A program made the translations under genes and the position numbers. A stretch of 64,000 nt of DNA from Zeus faber (taxonomy: Eukaryota > Chordata > Actinopteri > Zeiformes > Zeidae). The notes beneath the pieces are model-generated. The model ran no database searches and was not told where the DNA came from. It saw only the letters and a program-made list of their open reading frames with translations. Below, one piece after another: positions 21,087 through 64,000 of the stretch. The stretch spans positions 19,125,566-19,189,565 of the forward strand of contig OY482847.1 in the NCBI GenBank assembly GCA_960531495.1, in the 5' to 3' direction. The stretch's first letter is position 1. Each line of letters begins with the position of its first letter.

Positions 21087-22995
21087 GTAGTCTTGTCTGT
21101 TCAACATTCCCACATTTCCTATATTCCAAAACAACAGAAAAAACATCCTTCACCACAAACATTTAAGCTGTAACCAACTGGTTATTTTCCATTTCCAATG
21201 CCACATAGTGGGCAAATAGTGGAACCACCTCTTGCCCATGTTGCTTCCTTTATCACTATATTGTTCAAGAATGTCAGTAAAAGCTGCTCTTTTTTTAAAC
21301 AAATGTACTGAAACACATTGCTGTTTGCATTGATGAATATTCCATATCCACTTTGGTGGTGTATTCCCCCCTCTCGTTTCTGTTAATTAAATTCATCATT
21401 TCATTTGGAATACTGTACATACATAGTGGCAAACACCCTTGTGAAACAGTAGCCGCATTCAATGACAACAAAAATGTAGATTATCCATAATGGAATGGGC
21501 AGATAACAAGGAAATTGTAACCCAAATTGTATTGTATCTGAAAGTATTTTCAGAGACTTTACTGTAAAATGTAAAACAACACAGTATTTTAGTTGTAAGT
21601 ATTTTACAGTAAAATACAATTCTACTGTAAAATAACACCCAAACCAATCAATTGATGTTCATAATTATTTACTGTTTAGTTTGAGATTATCGATATCTTT
21701 GAGAACCTACTTGGTGTCAAGTGAGAGGTTCTCAATTTAATTGAAAACATCTACAAACTGTTTTTCTGACGTTACAAGTTGTTATTAAATCTTTTCTATA
21801 CAGTATGAATTTGGGTCTACCATTGTGAGTACAATTACTAAACGCATATAAGTAAACTGCTGTTAACATCTTTCTATAACCAACCAACCAACCAACCAAT
21901 CAGTCAATCAAAGACTACATACCATTGAGAAACAAGGAACTTGTTTTCCTCTTAGATTATTGGAGTATGTAGCTAATGTGTATCTAACTTTGAGTTTTCT
22001 CTCGTAAAATGTTGTCATTTGATTGAAAGTATTTCAAATATTTTGGCAGTTGTGGTATCAGAGGGGCCCCCATAAGAGAGAAAATGTCAAATCTGTCTTA
22101 ATAGGCTGGTTAAAAAAAATCGCTACCCAAAACAAGTGAATCAGGATTTGTCCCAGGTCTCACGTATATCTTGGATTGGAGCAGATCATCCTTGACAACA
22201 TCAGCATAAACCTGCTTCTAGACACAACCTAGTTTTAGTGTCACCTTGCTCATTGAAAAACCAGGCTCGAGATGGGAGGGGCTCTCCTGTTACTCTGGTC
22301 AGATACTCAATTAATAGCAGGCATGTAAAAAAAAAAAAAAAAAGAATGAAAGAGCATAATCCATCAATATGTCTTAAGTAGGCAGTATGCTCTCAACTAA
22401 GACCTTCATGAAAAAAATAACACGTGCAGACATGTCCCTATACACAGTTGTCGGTATATGCAATAAGAACTGTTTTTACCCTGATACGGTGAGGAATTCA
22501 ACAGGATTAGATAGAGGATCTGTGCCTCCTGGCATATCAATAGTGAAGCAGCCAGTCATGTGATATTTGGACCAATTGCAGACAGGGGGAGGTCCACAAC
22601 AGGTGAATAGGATGTTCTGGGGCATACACACCGCCACATATGAATTCAAAACACTGTCTTTTTGTTAGTGTCATGCTCGGAATGATTTTTCGTGAATTAC
22701 CAGCTTAAAGACAGAGATGATCACTCCATAACAATGTTTTTGTAATTAGACAATTCCTCAAAGTTTAATTGTCAGATTTGTGTTTTGTGACATACATAAA
22801 ATATTTTTTAAGACTCCAATTTAACCACGTTAAAGCCAACGACTATCTCAGTTATTTTCATGAAAATTATATACATGACTATGGACCTTGTGCATAATTC
22901 TTTTGTTTTGCCTTTTAGGTTTTGTGCGATGCCACTGACAGACACCTAGGAAGCTGCATCATTACTTGGTGCTGCATCTGTGAGGACTTGCCACC

Positions 22996-50515
<27,520 letters not shown>

Positions 50516-51946
50516 TGCTCTTTTTCTTTTCTTTTTCTTTTCTTTTTTTTTTTTAAACCATTTTGTTGAAACTCTCTTTTCTTCTTGTTTTGTTATTCGT
50601 TTTGACCTTTTCTCTTCAATACTGCAGTCAACCAAAGATGGCATGAAAACCTGCGCAGCTCTGACAAGAAGAAAACAAAAAAAAAGAAAACAAAAAAAAA
50701 ACAAAAAACATCTGATTCAGAAAAATAAATAAATATAAGAGGAAAAAAAAAAAATGGAAAAAACCATTGAGCCTAGAGTGCCAGCTGTCACATATTTACA
50801 AAGCTAGAATTCTTCATTAAGGATTTAAAGATTTTATTGTATTTATAAAGCTTTTATGTAGCTTTTGATTGTTTCCTCAAGTGTCATGGTTTTGTTTTTG
50901 TTTTTTCGTTTCATGCGTGTCCCCTCGCGACGCGTTTCTTTGCACATAACGCGGGCTCGGCGCAGCCCGGCGACTCGCAGGTGAGGATGGCTGCTCTGGT
51001 AAAGAAGCATTTCTCTCAACCTAATGCCTTGCTTTACTGGGATAGAATGTCAGCCTCCAGTTTTAAAACGTTGCAGGATTCATTTTTACCAATCACCGTA
51101 TTGATTCGTTTGTTTCTAGAAGATGTTGGATTGTTTGTGAAAGATGTTTTTTTTTTTTTTTTTTTTTTTGTATGTTTCCCCCCTCCCCCACCTCTTTTCC
51201 CCCCTTCTATAAAGTAAATAAAGAACATTCCTAATTAGGGAAATATCATGTTTAAAAGATCAGCTGCTGTTTTAGTGCACACCCAGTATTTTTACAGTAG
51301 AAGATGTTCACTTCACTCTCAGAATATGCACATGCCCCTCCCGCACCGCCGCCATTTAGACAAACACCGTGAACTAAGACATCTAATGTATTTTAGAGAA
51401 AAAGAAAAATGAATGTCACACCTCGTCTCCTGACTGTTCTTTTTCAAATGGAATGATTGTGAAAGTATGTGGTGGATTTGACTCTGGGTTTTTTTTTTGT
51501 TTTTTTTTTTTGTTTTTTTTTTTATCCGGGGGTCCGAGTTTGGAGGATGGATTCCCTGCTAACCGAGTATGAACCTGGGATAACCTTACCACTTTGGGAG
51601 TGAGAGTGGCGTTGGCTTTAATCTTGCTTTTTAATTCAATTCCTGTTTGTTTGTTTGTTTATCTGTTTGTTTAGGGGGGGGGGGGACACAGCACAATAGC
51701 AGATGATTTGCTGTTCATCCTTTCAGTCCAGATCAGCATTATATCCATGCCCTCTCTTTTTGTCTCTGTTCGTAGTTCTGCAGCACGCTCTGTTTTTCGC
51801 TGCTGGGGGGAAAAGATAACACTAATATAATTCTTGACTAACTCACTTGCATATACTTGCACAAGAGAGAAAAACATAGGAGTGCAGAAGTGAATATGAC
51901 AGTGCGCTGAGGCCATGTATTTCCACTCTGGATGAATATTAATAAA
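50516..51946 (+). other. rnf111: rnf111 3' UTR
   Basis: T-rich and A-rich runs (50525-50560, 50680-50755, 51147-51168, 51490-51525). Candidate polyadenylation signals AATAAA are at 51217-51222 and 51941-51946. The real end is not determined by sequence alone. Confidence 0.6.
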
Positions 51947-52530
51947 GAGAACTAACGTTTTGAATGGAGTGTTGGAATGCAGTACTTTGCAGCAGGTATT
52001 CGTGCATTCGATGACCTAATGGCACCAGGATCATATTCTGTGGGGTTTATATTAGTTTAAAAAAATAATATTAATAAACTTGGATAACTTGACTCTGGTC
52101 CTTGGCGTGGTTTTTTGAAAAGCCTTCAGTTCAATTTGGGTGTCTAGCGTTGAATAAAATATTCTTGTCGTTGGCATTAATATGCATGACCATATTTTAT
52201 CAACATATGCGCTAACTGTTTAAAAACCTCTGCCCTCATTAAATGTAATTATGCAGTTAAGCATAGTGCAGTGAATGGTAAGAACATGCCATCAGAATGA
52301 TGATCATGCCAGAATTTGTAAGATTTATCTTGAGGATTGCAGAGCACGGTCAACAAGAAGCTGTGCAGTCTCAGACCCAAAGTTGGGTACTCACCTGGTA
52401 TTCTCAACATTTCTTTTTTTCTGCATTCTAGTCTACTTGAATGTGTTTTGGTTTTGGAATTTTTACATGAAATACTTAAACTCAAAGACTTTTGAGTTAT
52501 GAAAAAGTTCCCACTGTATAAAATTCCCAT
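51947..52530. other. intergenic spacer after rnf111
   Basis: About 580 bp with no recognised gene or repeat; another AATAAA occurs near 52072. Confidence 0.5.
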
Positions 52531-53964
52531 TAAACCCCATTCCAATGAAGTTTGGCCGGTGTCAAATGTAAATAAAAACTGAATACAATGATTTGCAAAT
52601 CCCTTTCAACCTATATTCAATTGAATACACTACAAAGACAAGATATTTAATGTTCAAAATGATCAACTTTGTTTTTTTGCAAATATTCACTTATTTAGAA
52701 TTTGATGCCTGCAACGCGTTCCAAAAAAGCTGGGACGGGCACTCAATAAGCGTTTGGGAACTGAGGACACCGATTGTTGAAGCTTCGTAGGTGGAGTTCT
52801 ATCCCATTCTTGCGTAATGTACGACTTGAGTTGCTCAACAGTCCGGGGTCTCCGTTGTCGTATTTTGCGCTTCATAATGCGCCACACATTTTCAACGGGA
52901 GACAGGTCTGGGCTGCAGGCAGGCCAGTCTAGGACACGTACTCTTACGACGAAGCCACGCTCTTGTAACACATGCAGAATGTGGCTTGGTGTTGTCTTGC
53001 TGAAACGAGCAGGGACGTCCCTGAAAAAGACGTCGCTTGGAAGGCAGCATATGTTGCTCCAACACCTGTATGTACCTTTCAGCGTTAATGGTGCCTTCAC
53101 GGATGTGCAAGCTACCCATGCCATCACAAATGCTGGCTTTTGAACTTTGCGCTGGTAACAACCTGGATGGTCCTTTTCCTCTTTGGCCCGGAGGACACGA
53201 CGTCCATGATTTCCAAAAACAATTTGAAATGTGGACTCGTCAGACCACAGCACACTTTTCCCACTTCGCGTCAGTCCATCTCAGATGAGCTCGGGCCCAG
53301 AGAAGCTGACGGCGTTTCTGGATGGCTCTCGCTTTGCATGGTAGAGTTTTAACTTGCACTTGTAGATGTAGCGACGAACTGTGTCAACTGACAATGGTTA
53401 TCTGAAGTGTTCCTGAGCCCACGTGGTAATATCCTTTACAGAATGATGTCGGATTTTAATGCAGTGCCGCCTGAAGGATCGAAGGTCACGGGCATTCAAT
53501 GTTGGCTTTCGGCCTTGCCGCTTACGTGCAGAGATTTCTCCTAATTCTCGGAATCTTTTGATGATATTATGGACTCTCGATGATGAAATCCCTAAATTTC
53601 TTGCAATTGTATGTTGAGAAACGACTGAGCCTTTCGGGGGATGCTCCTTTTATACCCCAGTCATGACACTCACCTGTTTCCAATTAACATGTTCACCTGT
53701 GGGACGTTCCAAACAGGTGTTTTTTGAGCATTCCTCAACTTTCCAACACTTTCCCAGCTTTTTTGAAACGTGTTGTGGGCATCAAATTTCAAAATTAGCA
53801 AATATTTGCAAAAAAAACTGAAGTTGATCAGTTTGAACATTAAATATCTTGTCTTTGTAGTGTATTCAATTGAATATAGGTTGAAAAGGATTTGCAAGTC
53901 AATGTATTCTGTTTTTATTTACGTTGTACGCAACATCCCAACTTCATTGGAATTGGGGTTTGTA
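52531..53964 (-). mobile_element. Tc1-like transposon, near full length, long terminal repeats
   Basis: Outer ends (ACCCCATTCCAATGAAGTTT left, CAACTTCATTGGAATTGGGG right) and inner segments (ATTCAATTGAATACACTACA) are inverted over roughly 150-200 bp. The minus strand encodes an eroded DD34E transposase: [30 protein letters not shown], and [20 protein letters not shown], with the helix-turn-helix region at 53650-53400. Frameshifts split it; no intact frame remains. Confidence 0.85.
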
Positions 53965-53999
53965 ATATACTGTATATATGGCGCACACACACACGATAC

Positions 54000-54308
54000 A
54001 CTGTAGGCGTAATGTAATTGAGTTGACCTGTCGTCCCTTGTAGCACACTGGCATATCTGAAGTGACCTACCCGCATATTCGGTACATCTCGTCTAGAATG
54101 ACCGGCTTTGGAAGAACTTACGAGGTAAGGTTTGGTCTGGAGGCGTTTGCCTTTGTCCCGAAAACAAACAATTTTTTATCAATCCTGTCTCCTGGCTGAA
54201 CGACAGTGGCAGCGCGGTTGGCTGGTTAATTTGGTGCCCTGGGCTCATGGTGGCTGCTGTTCTTTGCAGGATCTGCTGCATCTCGAGGAGAGATTGGGGA
54301 CTGTGAAC
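54000..54308 (+). pseudogene. duplicated fragment of rnf111 (exon 11 and start of exon 12)
   Basis: 309 bp aligning without gaps to 48586-48894, with two differences seen (A/G near the start; C/A in the intron). Exon 11 copy at 54044-54124 and exon 12 copy at 54270-54308, truncated after GACTGTGAAC. It lies downstream of the rnf111 stop and polyadenylation signals, so it is unlikely to be used. It could also be an assembly duplication. Confidence 0.85.
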
Positions 54309-56093
54309 TTATTTTTATCCATCTTATTATTCACCTTTTAATATCCCAAATTACAAATTTCACTCTTAGAATTTGTCCCCTCTATACCCACTACTACTAT
54401 AGTTTGTAGACTCACTAATAGTGACATTCTTGTTGAAAAACAAAAAAAAGCCTGATAAACATTTCCCCAACAGCTGATCATGGTCCTAGAAAGATAAAGT
54501 AAATAAAGCCTTTAAAACAGAACCCGAAGAGGTCGAGGCAAATGGCAGAGTTAAAAAAAAAAAAAAAAAAAAAAAAGTGCTCCAGACAGATGAGCTCTGG
54601 GAATTGACCTTTGAGCCTGTCTGTGTTATCATCAAATTGAATAAAACATCATGAAATGGAGGAACCTTCCTGTAACACTCAACTTCCATACAACACAGCC
54701 CTTTTATTTTGATTGGTCACTTGTTCCACCAATTGAGCTTGAATTCCAGCAGAGGGGGCGGGGGGGACATTTGAGGATGAACAAGAGGCACACGTACACA
54801 TCAGTTAAATACACAACATGACATGCTTTATTTAAATCATCTGGTAGTTTTCATATTGCACGAGGATGCGTTCACACATCCAGGATCAAACCATCTTGTT
54901 GATAACGCTGCAGTTTCCATGACCAAAGCATTACGTGGTTATTCGTTTTTCCTCTTCTTTTTTTGTTTTTTTTTCTTTTCTTTTTTTAAATTTTGGATTG
55001 ACAAAGGAATGTGTAAGTAATGCAGAGGCAGTGCAAAGGATGTACAGACCTGCAAAGACTGAAGCGAAAAGCAAAAAGGAAATTCTCTGCACTAGTCATG
55101 GAAATAACAAGAAAACAAAAAAACAAGTGTCAAAGGCCTCATTTTCTTTTTACCTGAAATGAATTTGAGCTTTGATCAAAACGAAAAAATCCGTTCACCC
55201 TCGTCTGTGACGACCCCGGGCTGTGCATCCGTAACTCCACCTAAAAGATAAAGTTACCTATTCCCCCCCACATCAGGTGTCAAATGAAAACACAACACAA
55301 AAGTCCTGCAGAAGGTGAAAATACACTATAAAATTAAATTAAAATGAACATATTCCTACATATCAGCAGATATACATACATGGATCTAAAATGCCTGTAG
55401 AATATTTTTCATGTAAACAAATTGATTCTCTTCATTGACTAAGCTCGCTGTTTTGTTTTTTTTGGCATCTTTTTTCCATAAATGTCTCCTTCATAAATGT
55501 GATTTACCGGATGTGAGTGTTTGTGTCTGCAGGTAGTACCTATCCCAATAAAGTGCTATTAAACCACAGACGAGGTGCTCAGAATACAGAATATGTGGCG
55601 TTTACAACGGAATGTGTTCAATACAACAATATAACATGGAAAATATGAAAGGGATCGTTCTGCTGATTCATTATTTGGGTAAAAAAGGAAAAAAAAAGAA
55701 ATATTCCCACGTCCAACTGCATCTGTTCAACAGACACAACCATTCACTTATTATGTACTTCTTCGCAATTCAGTTTATAAAATGTGTAATTATTGTTTTC
55801 AAAAGTCAAAACCTCATCTGTGCCATGTCTATAGATATAGCAACTGAAGAATTAAAAACACCAAGACTGCTAAACCCTTGACCATCGCTTTTGAATGATG
55901 TCGTCGAAGCTTCCGCAAAAAAATGAAAAGAAAAGAAAAAAAAAGAAAAAAAATCACATAAAAACTATAAAATCACAGCCTGGTCCCACAGATTATGTAT
56001 ACTTCATTTCAACGCCTCAAAAAAAGAAAAAAACATTTGAGCTCAAAAACCTCAGCAAAGGGAAGTGAAGATGGCAGTGAGGTGGATGGGGGG

Positions 56094-56140
56094 GAGGAGG
56101 AGGAGGAGGAGGAGGAGGAGGAGGAGGAGGAGGAGGAAGG
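56094..56140. repeat. GGA trinucleotide repeat
   Basis: About 15 GGA units in the myo1e 3' UTR (UCC in the transcript). Confidence 0.9.
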
Positions 56141-56356
56141 AAGGGGGGAGGGGGGTTGTAAAAAGCTATAAATACAAATAAATCAAATAAATAGTTCATG
56201 TTTTGTTCAGTTCTCGTCGGGACTCCGGAGCAACACGGTCCCTGTAGTAACAGTCTCCTCGTCCTTTAAAAAAAAAGCAAAAGCCCCAAAGTCTGCTCTA
56301 GTGGGGGCCACCCCCGCACCGCCCCCGCCCCCCGGAAAAGTTACATTCGCCGCCGA

Positions 56357-56373
56357 CCGCAAGGTGGCGCTGG
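56357..56373 (+). promoter_or_regulatory. CTCF-like motif in myo1e 3' UTR
   Basis: CCGCAAGGTGGCGCTGG, close to the CTCF core. Confidence 0.35.
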
Positions 56374-56422
56374 AGAGCGGGTGTCGCGAGAGGATCCCCC
56401 CCATGGGAACTCTCACTATGTT

Positions 56423-56453
<31 letters not shown>

Positions 56454-56543
56454 AATCTCTCTCTCTCTCTCCCTCTCTTTTTGGTCGACCGTCCGCCCCT
56501 CTGAGTGGGCCGGGTGGAGAAGCACGTCGTCCTCCCGCGGCGC

Positions 56544-63329
<6,786 letters not shown>

Positions 63330-64000
63330 CTGTGGAGACGCACAGCGCAGCATTTCAGGCATACCTCGGTGTTCAGCCGTACAGAGACACACCCGGTGCA
63401 ACAACGAGGACAACAACAACAAGGACGACTGCACATACAATGTACACATCTGAACCCTGTTTATTGTGCAAGTGATGGTGGTGCAACGGATCACAAAAGT
63501 CCTGGTTCGGATCGTATTTTGAGTCACGGATATGTTCCGTTTTTGAGTCGCGGATCGGATCATTTTTTGGATGAGCAAAAAAATATAAATGAAAATAAAT
63601 AAAAAAGGGAGACATAACTTTGCTTTCCATTTATTCTGTAAAACGCTGAACGTAAGGAACTTTTGCCCGTACACTTAAATGACAACAACATTTAAGATGT
63701 CGATTGTTTAAATAAAATGTAAAAATGTGATTAGATCTACACCCAGTAACTGAATTCAATTCCAATAAGAAACCACTATCATGTTCAATTTCTCACATTT
63801 TTAACAACCTACATGTCATGAAAATCAGCTCAGAATTAAGGAAGTTATTTTGTAGAGAAGTCCACAATCCTCAATACACATTGTATTTGTTTACTCGCGG
63901 ATCTTGACCGCTCCAAGATGGCGGACGAGCAGACGCATAGCGGCAACATATGGCAGCTCATTCAACACATGTCGTAAAGTAGCATCAACACAGCGCAAAC
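63330..64000 (-). other. myo1e intron, right edge
   Basis: No coding exon seen. 63486-63580 has repeated GGATCGGATC/TGAGTC words of unknown type, and 63912-63926 holds a YY1-like motif. Confidence 0.5.

Larger units (their letters stand above)
18945..22918 (+). other. rnf111 intron 1
   Basis: 4.0 kb, no coding exon seen. It contains a LINE-like 3' end (19146-19800), a solo LTR (20244-20843) inside a TATC/TGTC microsatellite (20200-21090), an AACC repeat near 21880-21900 and a poly-A run (22327-22343). Confidence 0.65.
54810..56543 (-). other. myo1e: myo1e 3' UTR
   Basis: 1.7 kb after the stop codon, ending at AATAAA (54827-54832). It includes a GGA/TCC repeat (56094-56140), a CT/GA repeat (56432-56474) and a CTCF-like core (56357-56373). 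No other coding sequence is seen. Confidence 0.65.

Noticed and set aside
20206-21090. CRISPR-like array
   Set aside because: Repeats are simple 4-bp units without unique spacers, in a vertebrate genome.
20732-21173. Frames of repeated [12 protein letters not shown]
   Set aside because: Translation of a TATC/TGTC microsatellite.
52687-53253. Host gene encoding a DDE protein
   Set aside because: Flanked by matching terminal repeats and broken by frameshifts; it is a dead transposase.
54044-54308. Extra functional terminal exons of rnf111
   Set aside because: They lie beyond the stop and polyadenylation signals, duplicate existing exons and are truncated in exon 12.

Overview
The window comes from a vertebrate nuclear genome, almost certainly a ray-finned (teleost) fish. 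Genes are split into short exons with GT/AG introns. The gene order matches a conserved vertebrate block (SLTM - RNF111 - MYO1E, human 15q22). The introns hold fish-type DNA transposons (Tc1-like, Tigger-like, hAT/Harbinger-type MITEs), a solo LTR and long microsatellites. I could not determine the species.

Layout. (1) 454-17305, minus strand: sltm (SAFB-like transcription modulator). Seventeen coding exons assemble in frame to 857 codons covering the SAP domain, acidic region, RRM and Arg/Glu-rich coiled coil; the last C-terminal exons lie left of the window. The first exon is present twice (15606-15740 and 17171-17305). (2) 17306-18540: divergent promoter interval with NRF1-like and CTCF-like motifs. 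(3) About 18540-51222 or 51946, plus strand: rnf111 (Arkadia). A non-coding first exon is followed by 13 coding exons that sum exactly to 1,001 codons plus stop, with three SUMO-interacting motifs, the NRG/TIER segment and a C-terminal RING-H2. (4) 52531-54308: a near complete Tc1-like element, then a 309-bp, about 99% identical copy of rnf111 exons 11-12, between two convergent genes. (5) About 54810-64000, minus strand: the 3' half of myo1e (IQ motif, TH1, TH2, SH3 and 3' UTR); the motor-domain exons lie to the right.

Function. SLTM is a nuclear DNA/RNA-binding repressor. RNF111 is a SUMO-targeted ubiquitin E3 that enhances TGF-beta/Nodal signalling. MYO1E is a membrane-associated class I myosin. 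They are neighbours by conserved synteny and do not form one pathway.

I found no new multi-gene system. The strongest unusual signals are two intragenic duplications (the sltm SAP exon plus promoter, and rnf111 exons 11-12) and several nested or abutting transposon insertions with readable terminal repeats. All exon limits were read by eye from splice consensus, reading frame and recalled family similarity; no alignment was run.
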